From: Saprospiraceae bacterium
Lineage (GTDB): Bacteria > Bacteroidota > Bacteroidia > Chitinophagales > Saprospiraceae
DNA length: 64,000 nt
Direction: 5' to 3'
Assembly: GCA_016714765.1 (NCBI GenBank)
Contig: JADKCF010000015.1
Span: 1-64,000, forward strand
Of this stretch, positions 52,706 to 61,381 are shown one piece after another. The position numbers and the translations under genes are program-made. Position 1 is the first letter of the stretch. Every line of letters starts with the position of its first letter. The notes under the pieces were generated by a model that saw only the letters and a program-made list of their open reading frames with translations, was not told the DNA's origin and searched no databases.

Positions 52706-55258
52706 CTATTCTTTTTCGCGGTCTTCAGACATTAATTTTTGTCTGTCACTTTCGGTTTTTAGAGTCAACTCTGAAATCTTCAGATCTTTAAACTCCTTGT
52801 CTTTAATAAAATTGCTGACCAGATTTTGATGTCTGATTAATGAAATATTGTCATTATTGTATTGCTCAGATGCCGTTGACATTTTTTCACTAAGCAAATC
52901 AATATTATTATCCTTGCCTTCTACAGGTTTTTCCAGTTCTGCAATACGTACTCGCAGTATTTTTATCTGTTGGTCAGACATCGCTATTCTGCTGTTAAAA
53001 TCCTTTATCTGAATTTTGGCTGCTTCCGTTTTGGTGTCACTTTCCGATTTGAGCAGATTGAACGTTTGAATCTGATGCTGATTTCTGATTCTGTCTTGTT
53101 CAATGCTTTGAATTTCTTTTTTTATTTTGTCAATCGTACTGTTGAAATCTGAGGATTTTAGTTGGGATAATTCCTTTTTGGTAGTTTCGAGCAAAGTGCT
53201 GATTTCTTGTTTGGCCTGGTGATTTTCTTCCAAAAAGAGGGCAAGTTTTTCAAGATTTTGTTTCCGTCCAATCTTTTTACCTTCAAAAAGCCCTACAGAG
53301 CCACCTGAAATAGTATAACCTTGCTTAAGGAATGTTCCGGCTGCAGATATGACTGTGATATTTTCATCCTCCGCCTGATATTGGTCTATATCTCCTTCAA
53401 AAATGTACACCTCCCCAAGCAAATGCTCTAGCAAGGGCAGATATTTATCGGATGTTTTCACCACGTCAGTGGCTCTGGTCATACCACTTTTGTGCTCAAC
53501 CGAACTCTTTTTTACAGGCATTTTATCCAAAAGAAAAAAATTGGCTTTTCCTTTTTGAGAATTTTTTAACAATGTGATTCCAAGTACAGCTTCTTTAAGA
53601 TCACTGACCACAAAATAAGTCAGAAATGGTTCCAGAAGTAATTCTACAGGTGCTTTGTAGTTTTCCTGCACATCGAGTATGTCAGAAAGTAATACCAGGT
53701 CTTTTTTCCAATGGTCGTTCAAAAATTTAATTGACTCAGGAAATCCCTCAAAATTTTCAATCATGCTTTTGAGCAAGTCATATTCATTTTGCTTGGAGTC
53801 GATGTTCCTGTTGATTTTATTGAGCTCATCCTGATGTTTGTCTCTCCTTAATTCCAGGCTGGCTATTTTTTCTTTTCTTGAATTTTCACTTTCGAGGAGA
53901 GATGTCAACTCTTTATCTTTGCCTGCCATTTGGTTGTTCAGGCTTTCCAGTTGCAGAGAAATGGTGGCAAAATCTTTTTGTTTGGACTGTAAGTGCTCTG
54001 AAATACGGTAAATTTCTCTTTCATTATTCTCGACCGAATTGCGTTGTATGGCTACATTTTTTTCCAGATCGTATACTTGTCTCTCCAGCTCTTGTTTTTC
54101 CTTTTGTCTGATATCAAAACTTAGCTTGGCTGTACTGTATTCCGTCTTGATGGTATCATACAGGTTTTTAGAAACCAGAAGTGCCGTTTTTAACACATCT
54201 AGCTGAATATTCTCACTTTCGATCCTTTGTTGTAAGTTTTGGGAGTCGATATGGGTTTGCTGCAAATCCCTGTCATTGTCAGCTATAAATTTAATGAGCT
54301 GGTCTTTGTTTTGTTTTTTGAAACCGAGCTTTTGGGTAAGTAAGCCCTTCTCATTTTCTCTGTGCCTTATTTGCGAAACGATGTCGTTAAGTTTTTTTTG
54401 ATGGTCACTTAGCGCAGTTTCTTTATCTGCATTGGCTTTTTTTTCTTTTTCCAGATGTGCCTGTTGTTTGTAGAGTAGGGCATCATTGGTTCGGTAAGTA
54501 TCTTGTTGACTGACCAACTGATCTGAAATCCCCTTGTATTTTTGTTTTAAGTGTTGAATTGAGAAGATGGCGTGCTGGATACTTAATTCCTTGTACTCGT
54601 TTTTGAGGTCCAGGTATTTTTGTGTTCTTTTGGCTTGTTTTTCAAGTGATTTCAGGTTACCTTCTATCTCAAAAAGCAAATCGTCTATCCGGTTCAGATC
54701 TTCTGTGGCGCTTTTAAGTTTATTAAGGGTTTCTTTTTTACGAATCTTATATTTAGAAACACCAGCGGCTTGCTCGAACATCCTTCTTCTGGAGTTTTCT
54801 TTGTCTGCCAGGATATCATCCACCATTCCAAGGGCTATGATAGCATACGAATTGGAACCTATACCCGTATCGAGAAACAGTGAGTTGATATCTTTGAGCC
54901 TGCAAGCTACATTGTTGAGTCTGTATTCAGACTCTCCAGACCTGAAAAGTGTCCGTGAGATGGTCACCGTTTGGTATTCAGTAGGCAATAAATTTTTATT
55001 ATTGTCAAAGGTCAATGCCACTGTGGCTGTTGCCGCTTCTTTTTTAGTTTTTGTACCATTAAAAATGACATCTGACATGGACTCGAGGCGAAGTTCTTTG
55101 CTTTTTTGCTCACCCAAAACCCATCTGATGGCATCCACAATATTGGATTTACCTGACCCATTCGGACCGACCACACCTATTACATCTTCGCTAAAGTTGA
55201 GGATGGTGTCATTGGCAAAACTTTTAAATCCCTTAATTTGAAGGCTCTTCAATCTCAT
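52706..55258 (-). CDS. smc: SMC protein, N-terminal part and hinge (before frameshift)
   Basis: Start at the ATG at 55258 (MRLKSLQIKGFKSFAND); the frame's earlier start at 55276 adds only MLSLRL. Walker A GPNGSGKSNIVDAIRWVLG, then a long coiled coil, then the hinge at about residues 510-670 (FPESIKFLNDHWKKDL, FLTYFVVSDLKEAV, GYTISGGSVGLFEG). The returning coil follows, up to the frameshift after MSEDREKE. Full-length with the next segment is about 1180 residues, normal for bacterial SMC. It binds DNA and works with ScpAB to compact the chromosome. Confidence 0.94.
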   Translation of the reverse strand: MRLKSLQIKGFKSFANDTILNFSEDVIGVVGPNGSGKSNIVDAIRWVLGEQKSKELRLESMSDVIFNGTKTKKEAATATVALTFDNNKNLLPTEYQTVTISRTLFRSGESEYRLNNVACRLKDINSLFLDTGIGSNSYAIIALGMVDDILADKENSRRRMFEQAAGVSKYKIRKKETLNKLKSATEDLNRIDDLLFEIEGNLKSLEKQAKRTQKYLDLKNEYKELSIQHAIFSIQHLKQKYKGISDQLVSQQDTYRTNDALLYKQQAHLEKEKKANADKETALSDHQKKLNDIVSQIRHRENEKGLLTQKLGFKKQNKDQLIKFIADNDRDLQQTHIDSQNLQQRIESENIQLDVLKTALLVSKNLYDTIKTEYSTAKLSFDIRQKEKQELERQVYDLEKNVAIQRNSVENNEREIYRISEHLQSKQKDFATISLQLESLNNQMAGKDKELTSLLESENSRKEKIASLELRRDKHQDELNKINRNIDSKQNEYDLLKSMIENFEGFPESIKFLNDHWKKDLVLLSDILDVQENYKAPVELLLEPFLTYFVVSDLKEAVLGITLLKNSQKGKANFFLLDKMPVKKSSVEHKSGMTRATDVVKTSDKYLPLLEHLLGEVYIFEGDIDQYQAEDENITVISAAGTFLKQGYTISGGSVGLFEGKKIGRKQNLEKLALFLEENHQAKQEISTLLETTKKELSQLKSSDFNSTIDKIKKEIQSIEQDRIRNQHQIQTFNLLKSESDTKTEAAKIQIKDFNSRIAMSDQQIKILRVRIAELEKPVEGKDNNIDLLSEKMSTASEQYNNDNISLIRHQNLVSNFIKDKEFKDLKISELTLKTESDRQKLMSEDREKE

Positions 55259-55264
55259 AAGCCG

Positions 55265-55272
55265 CAAAGATA
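55265..55272 (-). promoter_or_regulatory. -7 promoter element TATCTTTG for smc, almost no leader
   Basis: Reads CAAAGATA on the plus strand. The G of TATCTTTG ends 7 bases before the smc ATG at 55258, which would put the transcription start at or next to the start codon. Confidence 0.5.
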
Positions 55273-55443
55273 GCACTTATTTTGACTTCTTTATTTCATG
55301 ATATTATAAGAATTATCAACATTTGATGACTTAAACTTGTTTTTTTGTTATATTTTTAAAAATACATGCCCTGACATGAAACTTTTTTTTGTAATATGAT
55401 ATTTAAGGTCTATTATTGCACGTTTTTTGAAAATTAAGAATAT

Positions 55444-56154
55444 ATGTCTATACCAACAAGCGTAACTACAAGATACAGTGATGATGACCTGAAGGAGTTT
55501 AAGGATCTTTTGGATTCTAAGCTAGAGAAGGCCCGAAGTCAGTATATGAGTCTAAAAGAACAGCTGAAGGATATCACTGAAAATAATAATGATGATTTTG
55601 CAAAAGACATCACAGATTTCTCCTCTATACAATCAGAGATAGAGATGCTCAATAATATGGCTAATCATCAGAGAAAGTACATTCAGGATTTGGAAAATGC
55701 TTTGATCAGGATTAACAATAAGTCTTACGGTATCTGTGTGGTCACTGGTGAGCTGATTGACAAAAAAAGACTCATGGCTGTACCTACAACCACCAAGTCA
55801 GTAACGGCCAAGACTATTTCAGAAATGAAAGATGTTCAGATGCCAAAAGACAGATCTCGTGGTTTTGATGATTTGGAAGATGCTGATGAGGAAAAACCTG
55901 CCAGAAAAGCAGAGCCTAAAAAGCCTGTAATCATTACTAAAGTAATCAAAAAACCTACAGCAAGCAAAGCTGTGGCTGAAATCGACGATGATGATCTGGA
56001 TAAAATATTTTCTGAACTCGATGTCATAAAAGAGCTGGATGAAGCCGAATTGGGTCTGGATGATGAAGACGATGATGGATTCAGTGATGATGAGGATTTA
56101 GATATGATAGCTGATGACGATCCGGAAGATTATGACGAAGAAGATATGGAGTAA
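55444..56154 (+). CDS. DksA/TraR-family protein without zinc finger, acidic C-terminus
   Basis: A 236-residue protein. The N-terminal 110 residues have the DksA/TraR coiled coil (LKEFKDLLDSKLEKARSQYM, MANHQRKYIQDLENALIRI) and the globular motif YGICVVTGELIDKKRLMAVP. This keeps only one of the four zinc cysteines, so it is a zinc-free form as often seen in Bacteroidota. Residues about 135-236 are a Lys/Pro/Ala-rich stretch followed by a very acidic tail (runs of Asp/Glu). RNA polymerase binding in the secondary channel is the family role; what the tail does is unknown. It is divergent from smc and followed by a clear terminator. Confidence 0.82.
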   Translation: MSIPTSVTTRYSDDDLKEFKDLLDSKLEKARSQYMSLKEQLKDITENNNDDFAKDITDFSSIQSEIEMLNNMANHQRKYIQDLENALIRINNKSYGICVVTGELIDKKRLMAVPTTTKSVTAKTISEMKDVQMPKDRSRGFDDLEDADEEKPARKAEPKKPVIITKVIKKPTASKAVAEIDDDDLDKIFSELDVIKELDEAELGLDDEDDDGFSDDEDLDMIADDDPEDYDEEDME

Positions 56155-56171
56155 ATATCTTGCAGAAACAT

Positions 56172-56199
56172 AAAAGGGAGCCCTTCAGCTCCCTTTTTT
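56172..56199 (+). terminator. Rho-independent terminator after the DksA-like gene
   Basis: Perfect 10-bp stem AAAAGGGAGC / GCTCCCTTTT with loop CCTTCA and a following T run, 18 bp after the stop codon. The clearest intrinsic terminator in the window. Confidence 0.88.
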
Positions 56200-56231
56200 A
56201 ATTTTGAGCATCTCTAAAGCAGGAATAAGTA

Positions 56232-56239
56232 TATCTTTG
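56232..56239 (+). promoter_or_regulatory. -7 promoter element TATCTTTG before the ICMT-like gene
   Basis: TAnnTTTG match 30 bp before the start at 56269 and just beyond the terminator, so the gene has its own promoter. Confidence 0.52.
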
Positions 56240-56268
56240 CTGCATCAAAAACCAATAAATCAGAATTT

Positions 56269-57024
56269 ATGCCATTGCAACAGGAATTTGAAACTCAGGG
56301 TAATTTTTTGTTTAGGTACAGAAGTTATCTGCCTCTATTGTTGATACCGGTAGCTTTTTGGGTTACAAGTTATATGCTTGAGAGGCATCCACTTTGGTTC
56401 AGCCTGGACGGCATCACCTCTCTTGAGATTATCGCTGTTGCTCTTTGTATAGTAGGATTGGTAATCAGGATTTTTACGGTGGGTTATACTCCTAAAAATA
56501 CTTCGGGGAGAAATACAGCACAGGGACAAGTAGCTGATACTGTCAACACCACAGGCATCTACAGTATTGTTAGACATCCCCTATACCTGGGTAACTATTT
56601 TATGTGGGTTGGCATAGCTGTATTGACAGGAGATCTTTGGTTTATTGTGGCATTTGCCATGGGGTATTGGGTGTATTATGAACGGATAATGTATGCAGAA
56701 GAACAATTCCTGACCAAAAAATTTGGCGAAAAATATACTGCATGGGCTTCCGTCACGCCTGCTTTCATTCCTGATATTTCCAAATGGCATAACCCTGATT
56801 TGTCTTTCAGTTGGAAAAAAGTCCTCAAAAAGGAGAAAAATGGACTCTTTGCTATTTTTCTTCTGGTTTTTATTTTTAACTGCTGGCTTACCTGGTTGTC
56901 AAACGGACAATTTATTACACAAAAATCCTGGAGCATCTGGAGTATGATCATAACCGGAGTCTTATACTTCATACTTAAAGGATTAAAATCCGGAACAAAG
57001 ATGCTGGAAGAAGAAGGCAGATAG
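56269..57024 (+). CDS. ICMT/phospholipid-type membrane methyltransferase
   Basis: An integral membrane methyltransferase of 251 residues with six or so helices. The isoprenylcysteine methyltransferase/PEMT core is GIYSIVRHPLYLGNYFMWVG, then YWVYYERIMYAEEQFLTKKFGEKYTAW, which supplies the SAM-binding RHPxY and EExxL...G..Y motifs. The N-terminal FRYRSYLPLLLIPVAF and the whole layout resemble proteins annotated as lipid A Kdo2 1-phosphate O-methyltransferase (LmtA-like). Substrate assignment is inference; the fold is secure. Confidence 0.85.
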   Translation: MPLQQEFETQGNFLFRYRSYLPLLLIPVAFWVTSYMLERHPLWFSLDGITSLEIIAVALCIVGLVIRIFTVGYTPKNTSGRNTAQGQVADTVNTTGIYSIVRHPLYLGNYFMWVGIAVLTGDLWFIVAFAMGYWVYYERIMYAEEQFLTKKFGEKYTAWASVTPAFIPDISKWHNPDLSFSWKKVLKKEKNGLFAIFLLVFIFNCWLTWLSNGQFITQKSWSIWSMIITGVLYFILKGLKSGTKMLEEEGR

Positions 57025-57085
57025 AAGGTGTTTACAACTCTTTATTCATTCAAAATATATTAACCATTTTATAATTGTATTCATT

Positions 57086-57961
57086 ATGTCAAATGTAAAA
57101 GTAGGTTTGGTCCAGATGTCTTGTTTAAAGGACCGTATTATCAATCTGAACAAAGCAATAGAAGGTATTAAAATTGCAGCCGCAAATGGTGCTCAAATTG
57201 TGTGTCTTCAGGAATTATTTACATCACTTTATTTTTGCGATGTAGAGGACTACGAACATTTTAATCTTGCCGAATCGATACCTGGACCAACTACAGAGGC
57301 GCTTTCTAAGGTAGCTTCAGACCTGAATGTTGTCATCATAGCATCACTATTTGAAAAAAGAGCACAGGGCTTATATCATAATACTACGGCTGTCATTGAT
57401 GCTGATGGAACTTATCTGGGCAAATACAGGAAAATGCATATTCCGGATGACCCGGCATTTTACGAGAAGTTTTATTTTACTCCTGGCGACCTGGGATACA
57501 AAGTCTTCAAAACCAAATTTGCCAAAGTGGGTGTATTGATATGTTGGGATCAGTGGTATCCTGAAGCAAGTAGAATTACTGCGCTCATGGGAGCGGACAT
57601 ATTGTTTTATCCCACTGCAATAGGTTGGGCTACATCTCAGGATGAAGAAACCAACAAGGATCAGTATAATTCCTGGCAGATTATCCAAAGATCTCACGCC
57701 GTAGCCAATGGAATTCCCGTGGTCAGTGTCAATCGGGTAGGGTACGAGCAGGATGGAGCTATGAAGTTTTGGGGTGGTAGCTTTGTTGCAAATGGTCAGG
57801 GTAAATTATTATATCTTGCCTCACACGACAAGGAGGAAACACAAGTAGTAGAACTTGATCTGAAAAAATCTGATGAATTCAGAATACATTGGCCTTTTTT
57901 ACGTGACCGACGAATAGATAGTTATCTTCCTATAACAAAACGATTTATTGATGAAGATTGA
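57086..57961 (+). CDS. aguB: N-carbamoylputrescine amidase
   Basis: A carbon-nitrogen hydrolase of the nitrilase superfamily, 291 residues. The catalytic triad is Glu in CLQELFTSLYFC, Lys in YRKMHIPDDPAF and Cys in GVLICWDQWYPEA. The YFCDVEDYEHF, PDDPAFYEKFYFTPGD and WQIIQRSHAVANGIPVVSVNRVG blocks are those of AguB rather than beta-ureidopropionase. It hydrolyses N-carbamoylputrescine to putrescine, CO2 and ammonia. Its stop overlaps the start of aguA, coupling the two enzymes. Confidence 0.95.
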   Translation: MSNVKVGLVQMSCLKDRIINLNKAIEGIKIAAANGAQIVCLQELFTSLYFCDVEDYEHFNLAESIPGPTTEALSKVASDLNVVIIASLFEKRAQGLYHNTTAVIDADGTYLGKYRKMHIPDDPAFYEKFYFTPGDLGYKVFKTKFAKVGVLICWDQWYPEASRITALMGADILFYPTAIGWATSQDEETNKDQYNSWQIIQRSHAVANGIPVVSVNRVGYEQDGAMKFWGGSFVANGQGKLLYLASHDKEETQVVELDLKKSDEFRIHWPFLRDRRIDSYLPITKRFIDED

Positions 57962-59027
57962 TTTCACGCCGAGAGAGCTGGGATTTCATTTTCCTGCTGA
58001 GTTTGCTCGACAGAGAGCGATGTGGTTGTCATGGCCACATAAAGAAGCTTCATGGCCGGGTAAGTTGCAGATGATTTACGATCCTTACAGTGAGTTTATC
58101 CTCCGCATTGCAGGGCACCAAAAAGTTTGTATAAATGTAGCAGATGGCCCTATGCATCATGATGCCATTGATAAAATTGTGAATTCGGCATATGCATTAT
58201 CATTGACTGATATAGACACCCTCTTGGATAATATTGTTTTTTACTACCATCCGACCAATGATGCGTGGTGTAGGGATCATGGTCCGGCTTTTTTAGTCAA
58301 TCTCGAGACAAATACGAAAGCCATTGTCGACTGGGGGTACAATGCCTGGGGGGACAAGTACCCACCATACGATCTGGATGATGTGATACCTACACTGATA
58401 GGACAAAAGTTAGATTTGCAGGTATTTCATCCGGGCATCATCATGGAAGGCGGTAGCGTAGACTTCAATGGTAAAGGTACTATTCTGACCACAACAGCCT
58501 GTCTTCTAAACAAAAACAGAAATCCACATTTTAGCCAATATCAAATCGAACAGTATCTTATTGAGTATTATGGAGCCGAGCAAATACTTTGGTTGGATGA
58601 AGGTATTGTAGGTGATGACACGGATGGACACATAGACGATATCACCAGATTTGTCAATGAAGATACTGTGGTGACAGTGATAGAAAAAAACCGGGCCGAC
58701 GATAATTATCATCTATTGATGGACAATCTGAAAGTGCTCAAAAAAATGCGGTTACCCGACGGTAATCCACTTCAGATTATTGAGTTGCCAATGCCTTCCC
58801 CCGTGGTGTATGAGGATCAGAGATTGCCGGCATCCTATGCCAATTTTTATATTTCTAATGACAATGTGATCGTTCCTACTTTCAGAGATGATGTACACGA
58901 TACTGAAGCGTTGGATATACTTCAGGAGTGTTTTGTAGACAGAAAAGTGATTGGTATTGATTCGGTAGATCTTATTTGGGGGCTGGGAAGTTTTCATTGT
59001 TTGAGCCAGCAGGAACCTGATATCTGA
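57951..59027 (+). CDS. aguA: Agmatine deiminase
   Basis: Converts agmatine to N-carbamoylputrescine, the step before AguB, 358 residues, porphyromonas-type peptidylarginine-deiminase fold. Recognisable parts are AMWLSWPHKEASWPG, WCRDHGPAF, GYNAWGDKYPPYD, IMEGGSVDFNG, GDDTDGHIDDITRF and a terminal GSFHCLSQQEP with the catalytic Cys. The ATG at 57951 lies within the end of aguB (ATGAAGATTGA). Arginine decarboxylase is not in this window. Confidence 0.96.
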   Translation: MKIDFTPRELGFHFPAEFARQRAMWLSWPHKEASWPGKLQMIYDPYSEFILRIAGHQKVCINVADGPMHHDAIDKIVNSAYALSLTDIDTLLDNIVFYYHPTNDAWCRDHGPAFLVNLETNTKAIVDWGYNAWGDKYPPYDLDDVIPTLIGQKLDLQVFHPGIIMEGGSVDFNGKGTILTTTACLLNKNRNPHFSQYQIEQYLIEYYGAEQILWLDEGIVGDDTDGHIDDITRFVNEDTVVTVIEKNRADDNYHLLMDNLKVLKKMRLPDGNPLQIIELPMPSPVVYEDQRLPASYANFYISNDNVIVPTFRDDVHDTEALDILQECFVDRKVIGIDSVDLIWGLGSFHCLSQQEPDI

Positions 59028-59078
59028 GTCTGACACTTTTGAAGTTAACAGAAGTACAACCAAAAATCTGCTGACAGC

Positions 59079-59792
59079 TTATTCTAATTCTCTTAGATAC
59101 ATCTGGATTGTATTTTTCAGCCCGTAGTATAAAGCATCACATACCAGCGCGTGACCAATAGAAACTTCGAGTAGAAAGGGTATTTCGGTATTGAAATATT
59201 TTAGATTATCCAGATTTAGGTCGTGCCCTGCATTGATGCCAAGTCCTAATTGCTGGCAAATCTCTGCTGCTTTTACATATGGTTGTACTGCTTTTACTTT
59301 ATTCTCATGAAAATCATGTGCGTATGGGCCTGTATAAAACTCAATTCTTTCAGCACCTGTTTCTTTGGCAGCTAGCAGTCGAGATTCTACAGGGTCAATA
59401 AATAAACTAACTCTGATGCCGGCATCCTGAAGTCTGGCAACTGTATTTTTTAAAAAAATCTGATGAGTGACAGTATCCCATCCATTATCTGAGGTTAGAG
59501 CCCCAGGCAAATCAGGCACCAACGTACACTGATCGGGATTATTTTTTATTACAATATCCAGAAATTCATCAGTAGGATATCCTTCTATATTGAGTTCTGT
59601 AGTAACTATTTCCTTCAATTCAGGAATATCACTATACTTTATGTGCCTCTGATCTGGTCTCGGGTGTATAGTTATACCCTGAGCACCAAAAGTTTCACAA
59701 TCTGAAGCTACCTTTATAAGATCCGGATAATTGGCTCCACGTGCGTTACGTATGAGGGCTATTTTGTTGATATTGACACTTAATTTGGTCAT
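59079..59792 (-). CDS. pdxJ: Pyridoxine 5'-phosphate synthase
   Basis: Condenses 1-deoxyxylulose 5-phosphate with 3-amino-2-oxopropyl phosphate to form PNP (DXP-dependent vitamin B6 route), 237 residues, TIM barrel. Signatures are LSVNINKIALIRNARG, GITIHPRPDQRHI, NIEGYP, QCTLVPDLPGALTSDNGWD, VSLFIDP, IEFYTGPYAHDF, GINAGHDLNLDNL and EVSIGHALV. It is downstream of the bifunctional nuclease gene on the minus strand (about 20 bp), converging on aguA. Confidence 0.97.
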   Translation of the reverse strand: MTKLSVNINKIALIRNARGANYPDLIKVASDCETFGAQGITIHPRPDQRHIKYSDIPELKEIVTTELNIEGYPTDEFLDIVIKNNPDQCTLVPDLPGALTSDNGWDTVTHQIFLKNTVARLQDAGIRVSLFIDPVESRLLAAKETGAERIEFYTGPYAHDFHENKVKAVQPYVKAAEICQQLGLGINAGHDLNLDNLKYFNTEIPFLLEVSIGHALVCDALYYGLKNTIQMYLRELE

Positions 59793-59811
59793 TTTTCCTA
59801 TTGAAATGAAT

Positions 59812-60396
59812 TTAAGAGTCGCTTGTTTTTTTACTATTGATTATATCCCTTATTTGGGCAGCCTTTTCATAATCTTCTTTTTGCAGCGCTTCTTCGAGAA
59901 GTTTCTCCAGGCTCGTCATATTCATGTCTTCTATAGAGGTGGATTTTGTTTTAGCAGGAGATTTTTTACTCGCAGACTGTTCTTCTTCATCCAGGATGAC
60001 ACCTGCACTTTCCATTATGAATTCGAAAGTATATATAGGGCATCCGTATCTTACAGCCATGGATATCGCATCTGATGTGCGGGCATCTACCTGCATCACA
60101 TTGCCATCCTGCTCGCATATGAGTTGCGCATAAAAAATACCATCCAACAAATTATTTATGACGACTTCTTTGAGGTCTATGCCATAAGCGTCCAGCGTAT
60201 TTTTAAACAAATCATGCGTAAGCGGTCTGTTGGGTGTCATGTTTTCCAGAGCCACAGCGATGGCTTGTGCCTCAAAACCTCCTATGACGATAGGCAGCCT
60301 TCTTTTTCCATTTTCTTCACCCAGGACTACAGCATAATTGTGTGATTGTGTCACACTGTGGGACAATGCCATAATATCCAATCTTACTTTCTTCAT
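59812..60396 (-). CDS. Bifunctional nuclease family protein (BFN/DUF151) with UVR motif
   Basis: About 194 residues. The N-terminal DUF151 domain has KVRLDIMALSHSVTQSHNYAVVLGE, LPIVIGGFEAQAIA and VDARTSDAISMAVRYGCPIY. A Lys/Ser-rich linker follows, then a C-terminal UVR (UvrB/UvrC) motif, LEEALQKEDYEKAAQIRDII. Family members are linked to DNase/RNase activity, but the cellular role is unclear. The frame opens at 60414. A -7 box at 60420-60427 would start the transcript near 60413, so I prefer the ATG at 60396 (MKKVRL). Confidence 0.9.
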   Translation of the reverse strand: MKKVRLDIMALSHSVTQSHNYAVVLGEENGKRRLPIVIGGFEAQAIAVALENMTPNRPLTHDLFKNTLDAYGIDLKEVVINNLLDGIFYAQLICEQDGNVMQVDARTSDAISMAVRYGCPIYTFEFIMESAGVILDEEEQSASKKSPAKTKSTSIEDMNMTSLEKLLEEALQKEDYEKAAQIRDIINSKKTSDS

Positions 60397-60419
60397 CTTG
60401 ATTTCATTATTCAAAAGTG

Positions 60420-60427
60420 CAAATTTA
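60420..60427 (-). promoter_or_regulatory. -7 promoter element TAAATTTG for the nuclease-pdxJ unit
   Basis: Reads CAAATTTA on the plus strand; ends six bases upstream of the longest possible start at 60414 and 23 bases upstream of the preferred one. Confidence 0.5.
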
Positions 60428-60549
60428 ATATATATTTATGAAAGGAATGATGTCATCACTTTAAAATATAATATTAATCGCTTCAATTATGACTATTATT
60501 TGAAAACCAATTGAGTTAGCAGTTGTTCACATTCAAAATATATATATAA

Positions 60550-60717
60550 ATGTTTGGTATTTTTAAGAAAAAAAGTGAAAGGGAAATTTTGATGGCAAAA
60601 TATGATGACTTGATGAAAGAAGCATTCGAACTTTCCAGAACCAATCGGGCAGCAAGTGATGCCAAGACTGCAGAAGCTGCCCAAGTAATGTCCCAAATTG
60701 ACACTTTAACAAGCTGA
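60550..60717 (+). CDS. Lacal_2735-type small protein
   Basis: A 55-residue protein. It starts MFGIFKKKSEREIL, then has a helical KYDDLMKEAFELSRTNRAAS and a final AQVMSQIDTL. This matches the small Bacteroidota family annotated as Lacal_2735 (start MFGxFKKKS, then LxxExxxLSxxNRxxSDxK). Function unknown; it is probably a cytoplasmic helical hairpin. The stop is 5 bp before the NadR-like gene, so the two are likely cotranscribed. Confidence 0.78.
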   Translation: MFGIFKKKSEREILMAKYDDLMKEAFELSRTNRAASDAKTAEAAQVMSQIDTLTS

Positions 60718-60722
60718 TTACT

Positions 60723-61280
60723 TTGAAAGTTGTTTTTACTGGGCCTGAATCCAGCGGCAAAACATCTTTGGCCCTGTGGTTGTGTGACGGTTTTGATTAC
60801 CATTATGTCCCGGAAGTTGCAAGAGCATACCTGGAAATGGTAGAGTTGCCATACCATGCAGGTCATGTAAGAGAGATCGGATATTTGCAAGCATGGGAAG
60901 AACGTATAGCAGCTCAGAATTTCTCTCATCTTTGCTGTGATACAGATTTGCTGACCATACTGATATGGCAAAAAGAGAAATATGGTCAGTATGATATAGA
61001 TTTTTTTGAACGCTGGTGCGAGTCACAAACAGATATTTATTTTTTATGTATGCCTGATATCCCCTGGCAAGAAGACCCACTCAGAGAAAACCCAAATGAC
61101 AGAAACAGACTATTTCTTATGTATGAAAAAATGCTTAGAGATAATAATAAACTATTTTTTGAAGTCTCAGGAAGTGAAGTTAACAGGAAAGAAAGCATTT
61201 CAGATTATTTGCGAAAAAACAAATTGGAAAAAAACAACCATCGCACGCAATCCAATTTTGAGAGAATCCCCAAACAATAA
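60723..61280 (+). CDS. NadR-like P-loop kinase
   Basis: A P-loop ATPase of 185 residues resembling the ribosylnicotinamide kinase domain of NadR. Walker A is GPESSGKTSLALWL, then FDYHYVPEVARAYLE (VxExARxY), then CCDTDLLTILIWQKEKYG (DTD Walker B). IPWQEDPLRENPNDRNRLF is the substrate-end motif typical of NadR kinase domains. It would phosphorylate nicotinamide riboside to NMN, but there is no adenylyltransferase or HTH domain here. The start is a TTG at 60723; the conserved beta strand begins two residues later, so a longer form is unlikely. Confidence 0.85.
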   Translation: MKVVFTGPESSGKTSLALWLCDGFDYHYVPEVARAYLEMVELPYHAGHVREIGYLQAWEERIAAQNFSHLCCDTDLLTILIWQKEKYGQYDIDFFERWCESQTDIYFLCMPDIPWQEDPLRENPNDRNRLFLMYEKMLRDNNKLFFEVSGSEVNRKESISDYLRKNKLEKNNHRTQSNFERIPKQ

Positions 61281-61312
61281 TTCTGATGGAATGAGTTCGT
61301 ATGATTATCAGG

Positions 61313-61328
61313 TGTAACACATGTTACA
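61313..61328 (+). promoter_or_regulatory. Crp/Fnr-type palindrome TGTAACA-CA-TGTTACA
   Basis: Perfect 7-bp arms with a two-base centre. Its centre lies about 42 bases before the transcription start predicted from the -7 box at 61350, the classical class II activator position for Crp/Fnr proteins. Confidence 0.62.
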
Positions 61329-61333
61329 GAGTT

Positions 61334-61347
61334 ATGATTTAAATCAT
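61334..61347 (+). promoter_or_regulatory. Perfect palindrome ATGATTTAAATCAT
   Basis: A 14-bp perfect inverted repeat, six bases after the Crp/Fnr-type site and directly before the -7 box. Occupancy here would overlap RNA polymerase, so a repressor site is likely. Confidence 0.55.
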
Positions 61348-61349
61348 AT

Positions 61350-61357
61350 TACCTTTG
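61350..61357 (+). promoter_or_regulatory. -7 promoter element TACCTTTG before the TauE/SafE gene
   Basis: TAnnTTTG match 25 bp before the start at 61382. No clear -33 element, as expected if an activator bound at 61313-61328 is required. Confidence 0.58.
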
Positions 61358-61381
61358 TACCAACAATTTAAATATTTTATT

